64,000 nucleotides of DNA from Pseudomonas fluorescens. GTDB lineage: Bacteria; Pseudomonadota; Gammaproteobacteria; Pseudomonadales; Pseudomonadaceae. The position numbers were made by a program, and so were the translations under genes. Each line of letters opens with the position of its first letter. Positions within the stretch are counted from its first letter, which is position 1. The stretch lies in contig NZ_JSAK01000009.1 in the NCBI RefSeq assembly GCF_000802965.1, forward strand, positions 1 through 64,000, given 5' to 3'. The notes below the pieces were generated by a model. It was not told where the DNA came from. It searched no databases and saw nothing but the letters and a program-made list of their open reading frames with translations. Shown here piece after piece: positions 38,365-47,318 of the stretch.

Positions 38365-39315
38365 ATGCACAGAATTGATGGGCCTGGCGCCACGGTTGAT
38401 AATAAGTTCACTGAAGGCGACCCGGTTGGTGGCGTTCCGGCAACGGTGGTTACCGACGACTTTCTGAACGATGTGCAGGAAGAGCTCATGACGTTGCTTT
38501 CTGCCGGGGGCGTCACTCCAGTCAAAGGCACCCAGGATCAAGTCCTGCAGTCGATTCGAAAAATCAGTTCAGGTGTAGTTGGCCAGGTGCGAAACCTCAA
38601 ATGCTTCGTTTCTGCGGCGTCTGCAACTGCGACATTCACGGCAGATGAAGTGATTGTCGAAACTGCGCTTGGTGGGCTGCGTTACTGTCTTCCGAGCTTC
38701 AACAAAACCATCAACCTTGGCACAACGGGCGCGGGAGGCATGGACACTGGCACCGCCCCGATAAGTGGTTTCGTCGCGATCTACGCCATCCTGAACCCGG
38801 TTACCGGTGTTTCTGCGCTGCTTGCCGTAAACGCGACTGCGGTCGTTGCTCCAGAGGTTTATGGTGGCGGTAATATGCCGGCTGGCTACACGGCATCCGC
38901 ACTGCTGGCTGTAGTTCCAACCAACGCAAGCTCGCAATTTATTGCATGCTTCATTGAAGATCGGGAATGCATGTTTCCCCAGATTCTGGTTGCAAATACT
39001 GCTGTGCAGATTCCGTCCTTTACCGCCCTGTCGATAGCGTCGGCGACTCCAAGGAATGCAAAGTCGGTTTCAGGGTTCGCTACAGTCGCTGGAACAAACA
39101 CTACTAACGCCCAATTAGTTTTGTCATCCGCGTTGGTCGGTATTGGCCAGTTGCAAGTTGGTGGCAATAGCACGTACGGTGGTATACAGAATGTAAGCGC
39201 ATCCCCTTTCAATAGTCTGAAAATAATCCTCAGTCAAACTATTTACTGGTTTTCTACCGCCGGCTCTGGGACTTACGGTGGTGCTACCGTTTACATTTCT
39301 GGCTATAGATTCTGA
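38365..39315 (+). CDS. phage tail fibre/collar protein
   Basis: The product has 316 residues. The start (MHRIDGPGATVDNKFTEGDP, VGGVPATVVTDDFLNDVQEE) is the conserved fibre-attachment module of Pseudomonas prophages. The C-terminal part is Ser/Thr/Gly-rich and beta-structured, ending YGGATVYISGYRF, presumably the receptor-binding tip. Three bases separate it from the gp48-like gene. Confidence 0.82.
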   Translation: MHRIDGPGATVDNKFTEGDPVGGVPATVVTDDFLNDVQEELMTLLSAGGVTPVKGTQDQVLQSIRKISSGVVGQVRNLKCFVSAASATATFTADEVIVETALGGLRYCLPSFNKTINLGTTGAGGMDTGTAPISGFVAIYAILNPVTGVSALLAVNATAVVAPEVYGGGNMPAGYTASALLAVVPTNASSQFIACFIEDRECMFPQILVANTAVQIPSFTALSIASATPRNAKSVSGFATVAGTNTTNAQLVLSSALVGIGQLQVGGNSTYGGIQNVSASPFNSLKIILSQTIYWFSTAGSGTYGGATVYISGYRF

Positions 39316-39321
39316 GGTGTT

Positions 39322-39492
39322 ATGATGATTATACAGTTAAATGAAGAGAATGAAGTCGTTATGTATTTCGCCTCTCCCCAAGATCCTGATGTTTATTCAA
39401 ATCTTGAAGAGGTTGAATCAAGTGATCCGAGATACCGTGATTACTATAATCGAGTTGGTGGCTCGACGATCGGAATGCCGATTCCAGAATAA
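39322..39492 (+). CDS. small fibre-associated protein
   Basis: The product has 56 residues: MMIIQLNEENEVVMYFASPQ, then DPDVYSNLEEVESSDPRYRD. Short acidic proteins of this type commonly follow Pseudomonas prophage fibre genes and may be fibre-assembly chaperones. It lies six bases after the fibre stop with a weak GAGG. Confidence 0.6.
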   Translation: MMIIQLNEENEVVMYFASPQDPDVYSNLEEVESSDPRYRDYYNRVGGSTIGMPIPE

Positions 39493-39576
39493 AAAATGCT
39501 GGTGGCCAAGCAAACAGTGATGCTTGACCACCTCTCTATTCTGAACTGTGCCACTGGCATTCGGCAACACTGAAGG

Positions 39577-40689
39577 CTATAGGGTTGTAGCAAGATCTCT
39601 GCGATCGGTCCTGTTTTTGTAGGCCTTTCTTATGGCACGTTGAATTGGGGCTTCGAATAGCTTGTGGCTACCAAAACTGAGTATGAGCAACACGCCAACG
39701 AACGAAATGAACATTATCGGACTGTAATAGATGGAGCGCGCGAATCCAAGTCGGTCGGTGATTCCTGCGAACACTATCTGAAGTGGAAAGTGAATCAGGT
39801 ACGATGAATAGCTGATATCGCCAATAAACGAGAGCGGTTTCAGAAGGTTAGGGGAAGCCATGTTTGCGCATGCCAGTGCGCAAACCGACATTGGAAATGC
39901 TAATCCCATAAGGACATACATATTCAGAGTGGCGCTTTGGTTGATGTATGACCAAGCTAAAATTGAAAAAATAGTTGTAATAGCTAACAGAGTCTTTGAA
40001 GTTAAAAAACTCCGCGCTGCATTCAGTAAGAAGAATGCCATCCCGCCGCAGAAGAAGGTGAAGATGCCGCTGCCAAGTTTATAATTAACTGGGTAAGTGT
40101 AATATCCAATTATTATCAAGATCGGAACGATTAGGTATTTTGCTCTGCCCAATAAGCAAGTGGCGAAAAACAGGGCATACAATAGTATCTCAACTGACAC
40201 TGACCAAATCGGGGCGTTGAATGACCAATCCTTTTCGAGTCCCCATGCCGGGATCAAGAAAATATTCAAAATTCCGTGATAAAAGTCATTGGTTTGGTAT
40301 ACAAAAAAATCCCAATGGAATCGAGTGTAGATATATTGGAGGATCACGACGCTCGCTAATGTGGCAATGTGCAGTGGGTAGAGTCGGCTGAATCGGTCAA
40401 CGAAAAACGTTGCTGCACTAATTCGTTTCTCGGAAATAACTTTTGAAAACAACCAGAAGAATACGAAGCCAGAAATACTGAAAAAAAGCTCTACCGCCAA
40501 AGAACCGCGAGTATAGAATGTTGAAAATAGATTAAAAAAAGGCTGGCTCTCGATATTGAAATTGCTTGTTGCCCCGCCAACGTAGAAAAAGTGCTGCCAA
40601 TGCCAAAAAACGACTGAAAGAGCGGCTAGCCCTCGTACTATGTCAAGTGTAAACAGTCGTTCCGGTATGGCTGGTTTGATTTTTATCAT
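39577..40689 (-). CDS. membrane acyltransferase, acyltransferase-3 family
   Basis: The 370-residue, about ten-helix membrane protein begins FTLDIVRGLAALSVVFWHWQ, with the catalytic His of acyltransferase-3 proteins in FWHW. RGSLAVELFFSISGFVFFWL and DRFSRLYPLHIATL follow the family order. It should transfer an acyl (often acetyl) group onto a surface glycan. AT-rich, on the minus strand next to the fibre genes: a typical serotype-conversion moron. Confidence 0.88.
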   Translation of the reverse strand: MIKIKPAIPERLFTLDIVRGLAALSVVFWHWQHFFYVGGATSNFNIESQPFFNLFSTFYTRGSLAVELFFSISGFVFFWLFSKVISEKRISAATFFVDRFSRLYPLHIATLASVVILQYIYTRFHWDFFVYQTNDFYHGILNIFLIPAWGLEKDWSFNAPIWSVSVEILLYALFFATCLLGRAKYLIVPILIIIGYYTYPVNYKLGSGIFTFFCGGMAFFLLNAARSFLTSKTLLAITTIFSILAWSYINQSATLNMYVLMGLAFPMSVCALACANMASPNLLKPLSFIGDISYSSYLIHFPLQIVFAGITDRLGFARSIYYSPIMFISFVGVLLILSFGSHKLFEAPIQRAIRKAYKNRTDRRDLATTL

Positions 40690-41020
40690 AAGATTCCTCG
40701 AGGCAGATAGGTTTTTGGTGGTTTATCCAATAGCCGCTAAATGCGGCTGTCGGAGATACAGATGCCAATAACTGCACGTTGCTGCAGATCCTCCCGAACG
40801 CCGGCGCCTAAGCTCGCGTTTTTGCGACGTTTAGTCAACATGGCATACAACGGTACAAGATCGTCGGTAGTAGGCGCGTCGCGGCGTTGATTGTTCAAAT
40901 CGGTCACGGATTTGGCCAACTAAGCTTGGCACGCTGGAGTCCGGAGTTCCATACGGTCCACACTCCAGGTTCTCTTTGAGTCGCTGGCTCCTGTTCTGGT
41001 CCGAGACGTCGGCCAAATTG
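40690..41020. other. intergenic stretch between two surface-modification genes
   Basis: This is 331 bases of GC-richer DNA than both flanks. The minus strand has a frame segment (RRDAPTTDDLVPLYAMLTKR) that could be a remnant of a coding region, but I cannot name it. An imperfect inverted repeat CTGGAGT...ACTCCAG occurs near 40940-40970. Confidence 0.3.
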
Positions 41021-42466
41021 TTACCACCTGCCTTGATAGAGGTCGGAGAAAGAATATTGCAAGCTGACCAAGGTGGTGGTCGAAATAGAGAAGAACAGTG
41101 TTGCTGAGATCGCTAGCGTTAGACTAATTAAAAACCAGTGTCTATGAAGCAAGTTTTTTATTGAATCGGGATCGCTCGTGAACGCGATGGAGCAATAGAT
41201 GGCAAGGTGGATGGCAAGGAAGAAACGAGTTTCAATTGCTCCGGGGATAATCATGATGGCCGGCAGCAAAACCAGAAAACCCCAAAAAACGCTCTTGATT
41301 TTTTGTTCGACTTTGGCCTGTTTTGTAAGAATTGTCATTGTTATGATAAACAAGCCTGAGAAGACAATCAGGAAGTTAAATATGGCCAATGCATTTCTCT
41401 TTGCCGGTTCCCCAACTGTATAAACTTCACCGTCGCGTAGATCCAGCCCGTTGACGATGTGTCGACCATAGATGCCAGCAAAGTCCACCGGATTTTCCAA
41501 CGCCAACTCGAAGTAAGTGCGAAGTCCGAACGGCTCGCTACCAATTTTGTTGTCGGAAAACAATCGCTCTCCGGCTTTGTCCATATAGTATTTTGTTGGA
41601 GGTGATGTTGAGTCGATCGATGTTTCGTACCTTTGTAAAGTAATTCCCCATAGCAACTGGCCGGCAAAGAGTGAGCGGTTGTATGGAGATGTGGTAATCA
41701 CCATGGGTGATAGTGAATCATGATTTTTATAGTTAATTACCACCTGAGGTATGCTGGCAATCCCAGCGCCTAGGAGAAAGAATAAGATTGTAAAAGACCT
41801 GGTGCCCGCGGAGTGCTTGTGATAGATAGCAAGCGCTAGAGCCAAAACCAGTAGTCCTGCGGGAAATAGATAGATGGTGCGAGTGTTATAGGCACCATAA
41901 GCAAGTAGGCCCGATAATATTAGCAAGGAGTATCGCTTTAATTTTGTGCTCGTGCGAATAGATGAAAGTGCGCAGGCCGATGCGCTTATCATCATTGCCA
42001 AAGAAGGTAAATCGCTCAACGTATAGATTATGATGCCAGGGAACAATATAGCTACGAGCAGCGGTGTGATTAGTCGACGCAGGAAGGAGGCACGACCTCC
42101 GAATACTTGCAAATAAAATTCTGGTACAGCAATAGCGAAAAAATAGCCATACACCAGTGATGAAATAATTCTATAAGGATAATGTCCAAGTACTCCTAAC
42201 GCTTCTGAAAAAATCCTAATTGGAGCTAGAAGCGTAGGATAGAAGTAACCTCTCATGCTGTTTTTTGGGAAATCAAATAGTATCTCCGTTGAGCTAAGCC
42301 GCCAATAGTCAGCCGCATCCCAAGGGAATGCCGTTACTCCCTTAATTGAATGCAGAAGCATGAATATAAAAATTGCCGCCAAAAAAGCTGCCATTTTTTG
42401 GTGTTTAACCAGTAATCGTGCGTGATCATTTTGCGTTATTGATTGGCTATATTGCAGTTGGCTCAT
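41021..42466 (-). CDS. polytopic GT-C-like membrane glycosyltransferase candidate
   Basis: The 481-residue protein has about eleven hydrophobic segments. The first periplasmic loop after segment one carries FPWDAADYWRLS, an acidic motif in the position used by GT-C enzymes and Gtr serotype-converting glucosyltransferases. A large soluble loop lies at about residues 255-345. No other family motif was recognised. By context it probably modifies O-antigen with a lipid-linked sugar. Confidence 0.6.
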   Translation of the reverse strand: MSQLQYSQSITQNDHARLLVKHQKMAAFLAAIFIFMLLHSIKGVTAFPWDAADYWRLSSTEILFDFPKNSMRGYFYPTLLAPIRIFSEALGVLGHYPYRIISSLVYGYFFAIAVPEFYLQVFGGRASFLRRLITPLLVAILFPGIIIYTLSDLPSLAMMISASACALSSIRTSTKLKRYSLLILSGLLAYGAYNTRTIYLFPAGLLVLALALAIYHKHSAGTRSFTILFFLLGAGIASIPQVVINYKNHDSLSPMVITTSPYNRSLFAGQLLWGITLQRYETSIDSTSPPTKYYMDKAGERLFSDNKIGSEPFGLRTYFELALENPVDFAGIYGRHIVNGLDLRDGEVYTVGEPAKRNALAIFNFLIVFSGLFIITMTILTKQAKVEQKIKSVFWGFLVLLPAIMIIPGAIETRFFLAIHLAIYCSIAFTSDPDSIKNLLHRHWFLISLTLAISATLFFSISTTTLVSLQYSFSDLYQGRW

Positions 42467-42513
42467 GTGGCACTCTGATTTATTTGTTTTATTTGGTCTG
42501 AATCAAGGCTTCC

Positions 42514-42732
42514 TTAGTTCGCGCCTAACTTCAATTTGATGTTATTCGAAGGCCACCACGACCAAGACGGTGGAGGCTCGTAGCAGCCAGGTTGGTTCGC
42601 TGGTGTCGCATCACAGCGAACTGTATAGCCTTTTTTGCCGATTTCTCGACCGCCTTCGCCAGTGCCACGCTCACTGTACGAGGAGCAGCCACCAAGCAAA
42701 GCAGTAATCAAAAGAATCGTTGTGTATTTCAT
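42514..42732 (-). CDS. small lipoprotein
   Basis: The 72-residue protein starts MKYTTILLITALLGGCSSYS, a clear lipobox with Cys16. Mature part: GREIGKKGYTVRCDATPANQ, PGCYEPPPSWSWWP with two further Cys. Start at 42732 behind GGAGG. Divergent from the lysis genes. Function unknown. Confidence 0.7.
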   Translation of the reverse strand: MKYTTILLITALLGGCSSYSERGTGEGGREIGKKGYTVRCDATPANQPGCYEPPPSWSWWPSNNIKLKLGAN

Positions 42733-42812
42733 AGATGCCTCCATGCGTGGAGCGCATAGCTTACCTATTGAGTCCCGCCTAATGCGGGCTTTTTTTCGCC
42801 TGGAGAAAAGCG

Positions 42813-43238
42813 ATGACCGTTTCTGAAAAAGACCGCGACATTCTCGCCCGCACGCTGTGGGGCGAGGCTCGCGGCGAATCATTGGCTGGACAGATAGCTG
42901 CGGCTTGGACCATTCGCAACCGGGTGAACGACGGCAAGACCAAGTCGTGGTGGGGGGAGGGGTATGCCGGCGTGTGCCAGAAGCCGTACCAGTTCAGTTG
43001 CTGGAACAAGACCGATCCAAATTATCAGTTTTTGATCGGCGTGAAGCAGATCCCACTCCGCGAGCTGGCTCAGGCGCGTATTGCTGCTGACCAGGTAGTT
43101 GATGGAAAGGTGCCCGATCCCACCGGTGGGGCGACGCACTACTACGCGCTGTCCATGAAGAAGCCACCAAATTGGGCGGCTAATGCAAAGCAGACCCTGA
43201 AGCTCGGCGGGCACGTCTTCTTCAAGGAGGTGCCTTGA
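42813..43238 (+). CDS. SleB-type cell wall hydrolase (endolysin)
   Basis: The product has 141 residues. ILARTLWGEARGESLAGQIA with the catalytic Glu in WGEARGE, then AAWTIRNRVNDGK, YQFSCWN and GGATHYYA match Hydrolase_2/SleB-type peptidoglycan hydrolases used as phage endolysins. No signal peptide, so a holin or pinholin would be needed; none was recognised. Its end overlaps Rz. Confidence 0.9.
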   Translation: MTVSEKDRDILARTLWGEARGESLAGQIAAAWTIRNRVNDGKTKSWWGEGYAGVCQKPYQFSCWNKTDPNYQFLIGVKQIPLRELAQARIAADQVVDGKVPDPTGGATHYYALSMKKPPNWAANAKQTLKLGGHVFFKEVP

Positions 43239-43747
43239 GCCCGCTGGCGTGGAAGGTTGCCGGTGCACTGGCGCTGGTGATGCTCGGGGCCATGAGCGCC
43301 TGGACTATTCAGGGCTGGCGATACGGTGCCCAACTTGCCGAGCAGTCGCGGTTGCACACCGACACCCTAAACCAGCTGGCCATTGTCGGCGCCGCTGCGC
43401 AGAAGGCCGAGCAGGACAAACACCTGGTGCTCGAGCAGCGCCTGGCGGCCAGTGACAAATCCCACCATGAGACTTTGACCAATGCCCAAAAAGACCAGTC
43501 TCGCCTTCGCGATCGCCTTGCCACTTCTGATTTGCGGCTGTCAGTCGTCCTCGCCCAAGGTTCAGCCAGTGGCTGTCCAGTGCCTGCCGCCACCGGCGCC
43601 GGCGGCGTGGATCATGGAACCGTTCGTGCCGAACTTGACCAAGCGCATGCTCAACGAATTGTCGCCATCATCAACGAAGGCGACCAGGGATTGATTGCCT
43701 TGGCGGCGTGCCAGGCTTACGTAAAAGCAATATCAACTTCGAGGTAA
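43235..43747 (+). CDS. Rz-like i-spanin
   Basis: The 170-residue inner-membrane lysis protein has a TTG start overlapping the endolysin stop (TTGA). One N-terminal membrane helix (WKVAGALALVMLGAMSAWTI) is followed by a long periplasmic coiled coil (AEQDKHLVLEQRLAASDKSH). It contains the o-spanin gene in another frame. Confidence 0.85.
   Translation: MSPLAWKVAGALALVMLGAMSAWTIQGWRYGAQLAEQSRLHTDTLNQLAIVGAAAQKAEQDKHLVLEQRLAASDKSHHETLTNAQKDQSRLRDRLATSDLRLSVVLAQGSASGCPVPAATGAGGVDHGTVRAELDQAHAQRIVAIINEGDQGLIALAACQAYVKAISTSR
43482..43694 (+). CDS. Rz1-like o-spanin, nested in Rz
   Basis: The 70-residue lipoprotein lies wholly inside the Rz gene in a different frame. The lipobox is LLICGCQ, followed by a Pro-rich segment (CLPPPAPAAW), as in Rz1 proteins. 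Together with the i-spanin it would fuse inner and outer membranes at lysis. Confidence 0.85.
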   Translation: MPKKTSLAFAIALPLLICGCQSSSPKVQPVAVQCLPPPAPAAWIMEPFVPNLTKRMLNELSPSSTKATRD

Positions 43748-43874
43748 AGAAATTTTGATAGAGTTACCCAGGAGCCACAGCTTTTAATTTGTGCGACCCT
43801 TAACTTAAAAGTATTTGTTTTTCGCAGTTGGGTAATGATTAAGGTCGAGTTATCAGGCTGCCTGTTCGTATCAT

Positions 43875-43911
43875 TTGAGCTGCCTGGCGATAATCGCCAA
43901 GGCAGCTCAAA
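43875..43911. terminator. bidirectional hairpin between Rz and the acyltransferase
   Basis: TTGAGCTGCC-T-GGCGA-TAA-TCGCC-AA-GGCAGCTCAA forms a long near-perfect stem between two convergent genes. There is no strong T run, so terminator activity is inferred. Confidence 0.6.
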
Positions 43912-43925
43912 TTGATCAGCAGATT

Positions 43926-45803
43926 TTAGTTAATGATTTGAGGCAAAATTTCTTTTGCAAAATGCTTCGATCCTGCTGGAGTGAAGTGGTGAATGTCGTA
44001 GTAGTAGGGCGTTTCATCAGCGCTTGCCATAGGGCATTTATCATTTGGACATATGATCTTGAAAATATCTACGAATTTAGCGGTCGTGGCTGCTACGACT
44101 GCGGCAACCGCGCTTGTGCTGTTTGTGATCGTCGGGAGTTCTAGTTCATCGGATGACGTCATGTCATTTTCTCCAGCTTCGATCTTTTTAATTACTAGCA
44201 GGGGGACACTTTGTTTGTATATTGGTGATGTGCCGAGGACGACTGTTTTAATTCCTAAATCAGACAGCTTGTCGATTGTTTTCTTGAGTTTTTCTATAAC
44301 GTCTGGGGCTGGCGGCCAAATAGCGCTCATGACGACAATCGAAGGGTGAACTTGTTTGATTATCTCAAAATCATGGTCGTTGGATGCTCGGCAGTTTGGT
44401 CGCAAATATGCATCGATATCTAATATCGGTGGGCAGCCCGAAGATGTTAGTGCGCCTACGAAATAACCTTGTTCTTCAAGTAATGGTTTTAATCCAGGGT
44501 ATAGATGAATGGCATGACTATCGCCCCATAGCATGACGCTTTTTTGACCGGTTTTTGGAATGCATCCAATGCGAAGTGCATCGGTTGAAATTTGTTCAGG
44601 TCGGAGAAAGCACGTACCATCAAGAAAGTCTTTCGCATAGTTGTATTGAAGCATGGTGACGGCATTTGCAGTTCTATCGGAAGGTGGTTGAGGGAAGCCA
44701 TCCTTTACCGTTACGTAGCCTGAAATTAACACAACACAGACCAGCGATGCGGCCGATATTCCCAGCAACCGAAGCGGGCGCCAGCTTTGTTTTGCCTTGC
44801 GAAATGGCTGTTCGATAAGAATGTAATTCAACGCTGCCAATACTAGACATAATGCAAAAACGCATGCTGCACGTATTTTTGGGTCGGTTGTTGGGAAAAG
44901 ACGATCTGCAAAAACGATTATTGGCCAGTGTACTAAGTATAAAGAATAAGAGATTTTCCCTATAAATCTCAATGGTTGAAATGAAAGCGCACGACCAACG
45001 ATATTTTCTTGTCGGCAGCCAACTATCAGCAAAGCAGCGCCAAGGCATGGAAGTAAAGCCGCAATGCCAGGGAATTTAGTGGTTTCTTCATAGAGGAAGA
45101 AACTCGCCCCAATCGCAGCTATCCCAATTGATGCCGATGCCAAGCTTACTTTTGAGCTTCGAATAATGGGGCAACTAGGAAGTGCAATCAAGGTCCCGAT
45201 TAAGAGTTCAAATGCCCTCGAAGGGAGTAGGTAGAAAGAACTTGGTGGATCTACATGTAAGAGGCTCTGCGAAATTATTAGTGAAGCAAGTAGGCTGCCC
45301 GCGATAATCACGTTTAGCCAAAATCTCCCCAATTTCATGGCGGCCAGTGCAACTAATGGGAAGAAGATGTAAAACTGTTCCTCTACTCCTAGCGACCATA
45401 GGTGTAGCAACGGAATTTCGTTAGCGCTGGGGGAGAAATAATCGAGACTACTATAAAAGAATATGTTGGCGGCAAACAAGGCAGACGCAATTGTAGACTT
45501 TGCATAATGAACAAGTTCGATGGGGTATAAAAATATGTACGCTGCAACTGAGGTTAGTGCAACTACCGATAGGAGTCCAGGTAAAATTCGCCTGGCTCGT
45601 CTTACGTAAAAATTGGCAATTGAAAATTCTGACTTGCCTATCTCGTCAAATATGGTTTTCGAGATTAGGTATCCAGAGATTACAAAAAATATATCGACTC
45701 CGGTATACCCGCCCGGGAGGAAACCTAGTTTCAAGTGGAATAGTACTACTCCGAGCACGGCGAGTGCTCTAAGTCCATCAATGTCAGAGCGGTAGCGCAA
45801 CAT
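43926..45803 (-). CDS. OafA-like O-antigen acyltransferase with SGNH domain
   Basis: The product has 625 residues, starting MLRYRSDIDGLRALAVLGVV at 45803. The first ~370 residues are the acyltransferase-3 membrane domain (LFHLKLGFLPGGYTGVDIFF, HLWSLGVEEQFYIFFPL). The C-terminal ~240 residues are an SGNH periplasmic domain: VMLWGDSHAIHLYPG with the catalytic Ser, a GCPP block and the Asp-His pair in DIHHFTPAG. This architecture O-acetylates lipopolysaccharide O-antigens. AT-rich; part of the prophage's surface-modification cargo. Confidence 0.92.
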   Translation of the reverse strand: MLRYRSDIDGLRALAVLGVVLFHLKLGFLPGGYTGVDIFFVISGYLISKTIFDEIGKSEFSIANFYVRRARRILPGLLSVVALTSVAAYIFLYPIELVHYAKSTIASALFAANIFFYSSLDYFSPSANEIPLLHLWSLGVEEQFYIFFPLVALAAMKLGRFWLNVIIAGSLLASLIISQSLLHVDPPSSFYLLPSRAFELLIGTLIALPSCPIIRSSKVSLASASIGIAAIGASFFLYEETTKFPGIAALLPCLGAALLIVGCRQENIVGRALSFQPLRFIGKISYSLYLVHWPIIVFADRLFPTTDPKIRAACVFALCLVLAALNYILIEQPFRKAKQSWRPLRLLGISAASLVCVVLISGYVTVKDGFPQPPSDRTANAVTMLQYNYAKDFLDGTCFLRPEQISTDALRIGCIPKTGQKSVMLWGDSHAIHLYPGLKPLLEEQGYFVGALTSSGCPPILDIDAYLRPNCRASNDHDFEIIKQVHPSIVVMSAIWPPAPDVIEKLKKTIDKLSDLGIKTVVLGTSPIYKQSVPLLVIKKIEAGENDMTSSDELELPTITNSTSAVAAVVAATTAKFVDIFKIICPNDKCPMASADETPYYYDIHHFTPAGSKHFAKEILPQIIN

Positions 45804-45865
45804 CAAAAAGCCCCTTTGTGCTCGGCAAATTGCTGAGGGTAAGTTGGTAAAACTAATTATTGAAC

Positions 45866-46288
45866 TTATAGCAAAACGACTATTTTTTCTGACAGACTGT
45901 CGACGGTGAGTGGGTGGTACTCGCCGAGCAACATGTTTGCGGAAGGTAAGAGACAAACGGCCCTATATGATGAAATTTTTTGGTTTTGTGCATTTCCATC
46001 GCGGTAACTCCTTGGATTTGATGGTCTAGTGTAATCAATTGGCCGGTTCAGTGGCAGCGGTTCCGATGGTGAATCGACTCGGTCAGACGAACAGCTAGAG
46101 CTAGGTAGTGGTTTTTTCCGTGCGATTAGACCATCCAAGATTCCGCGCAAGGGTTCAGCTTCACGTCCGTGGGCCCTCGCCGAAATGTCCAGATCGTAAA
46201 GTTGCTTGCGGAGTTTGGCCGATTCTCCGGATCGCTCCCGCAAATTTGTCATGGCTTCATCTCGCTGGTGGATCGCTTCGGTATGCAT
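45866..46288 (-). CDS. island-end hypothetical protein
   Basis: The 140-residue protein starts MHTEAIHQRDEAMTNLRERS, with a helical heptad-type N-terminus (SAKLRKQLYDLDISARAHGR) and a low-complexity tail. It overlaps or directly follows the small gene at 46294-46440. A decayed homologue of the start is present just downstream of 3677 in the left island. Confidence 0.5.
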   Translation of the reverse strand: MHTEAIHQRDEAMTNLRERSGESAKLRKQLYDLDISARAHGREAEPLRGILDGLIARKKPLPSSSCSSDRVDSPSEPLPLNRPIDYTRPSNPRSYRDGNAQNQKISSYRAVCLLPSANMLLGEYHPLTVDSLSEKIVVLL

Positions 46289-46293
46289 TTCCA

Positions 46294-46440
46294 CTAGTTT
46301 AAAATCTTCTCCCGAGCCTGGCGCAGCTGCAGGGTCAGTTCCTCGACATCATTTTCATAAATTATCAACTGATGTCGGCAGGTTTCGAGTGTCGGGCAGT
46401 CAAACCAATCGCTGGCGTCTTCAATTTCGTAGGGATCCAT
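46294..46440 (-). CDS. small coiled-coil island-end protein
   Basis: The product has 48 residues: MDPYEIEDASDWFDCPTLET, then CRHQLIIYENDVEELTLQLR. The second half is a short coiled coil and is the intact counterpart of the frameshifted copy at 3675-3838. The stop TAG overlaps a possible GTG of the next gene. Unknown function; conserved at the integrase-distal end of both islands. Confidence 0.6.
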   Translation of the reverse strand: MDPYEIEDASDWFDCPTLETCRHQLIIYENDVEELTLQLRQAREKILN

Positions 46441-46890
46441 GGTCGCGTCTTTTGGGTACTGTTTGGATATACAGTAATCGAAGCGCGCTCATTGGGCGAG
46501 GGCGACGAGCAGTTGGATTTGGGTCTTTGTGTTCGGTCGGCAGGACGCCATAGGTGGGATTTTCTACGGGGAATTCTTCCCCAAAACGCAACCGTTTGGA
46601 CCAATGTTTATTGGGTTCTAAAGAGTCGCAAAAGGTACTGATTTTTGTGGCTGATTTGTAGCTCAAGGCCATGATTATAAAGGCCTTTGGCGATTCCTAT
46701 ACGGCATCGCAGGCTTTGACACCGCAATTGACCTGCTGGGATGGTGTGAAAGGCGGCGTGTCGTGCGCAAAACCTCCTCTGGAGGCCGCGAGTTTCCGTT
46801 TGCATAAGCACAAAAAAGCTGGTGTTTTGCCACCCGTAGAAGTGGTTGTATTCTTTTAAAAACAATAGGTTAGGCTGCTATAGTCCCCAA
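46441..46890. other. right end of the prophage, no clear gene
   Basis: This is 450 bases before attR. Overlapping frames exist on both strands (for example minus 46421-46672, MALSYKSATKISTFCDSLEP) but none has clear ribosome sites or a recognised family. The DNA is AT-rich and probably carries integrase arm sites. Confidence 0.35.
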
Positions 46891-46937
46891 CATGGGGTGC
46901 TAGGGGTCGAGTGTTCGAATCACTCCGTCCCGACCAT
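46891..46937 (+). repeat. attR of the tRNA-Pro prophage
   Basis: Identical 47-bp copy of 29630-29676. The 5' half of the tRNA is absent (upstream TAGTCCCCAA), so it is not a functional tRNA. It defines the element as 29630-46937. Confidence 0.95.
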
Positions 46938-47243
46938 ATTTTTCAATGACTTAGCCCAGATCGGACACGACTGGGCTTTTTCATTTGTAGGTTTCGGCTG
47001 TTCCGGTTGCCAATTGGTTGCCAATTAAGATTGGTTTCGCGGTTTGAGTATTTATGGCGAATGAGCGAAAGGGGGTAAAACCCAAAACGGCCGGTAATGA
47101 TCTGGCTCGCATCGGCGCCGTGCCTTTGATTGCACGTCCGCTTGAGTGGGGGGTGAAGTGGATCTGCGAGCTTGATGGCTGAGGACGATCTGCACCATGC
47201 CACAGGCCGGGACTTGAACTTGGTCGTGTGGAGCGGATGCGAC

Positions 47244-47318
47244 AGTGGGTGCGATCTGTAGGACTTGAACTGCGACCAAGGGATTATGAGTCGCCGACTG
47301 ATGCACCGAGGCTAACAA
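47244..47318 (-). other. decayed tRNA-like sequence with CAT anticodon loop
   Basis: On the minus strand GGCGACTCATAATCCC resembles the anticodon arm of a tRNA-Ile(CAT). It is followed by TTGGTCGCAGTTCAAGTCC (variable loop and T-arm) and TACAGATCGCACCCA. The stems do not pair properly, so it is probably a fossil or coincidental. A second AGTTCAAGTCC-like T-arm lies just beyond, near 47210. Confidence 0.35.

Noticed and set aside
35183..39492. R-type tailocin cluster
   Set aside because: Mu-like tail, fibre and lysis genes are present, but sheath, tube and complete baseplate genes are missing and two deletion junctions break the module.
46608..46865. Overlapping frames on both strands before attR
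   Set aside because: No ribosome-binding sites or recognisable domains; several frames compete over the same bases.
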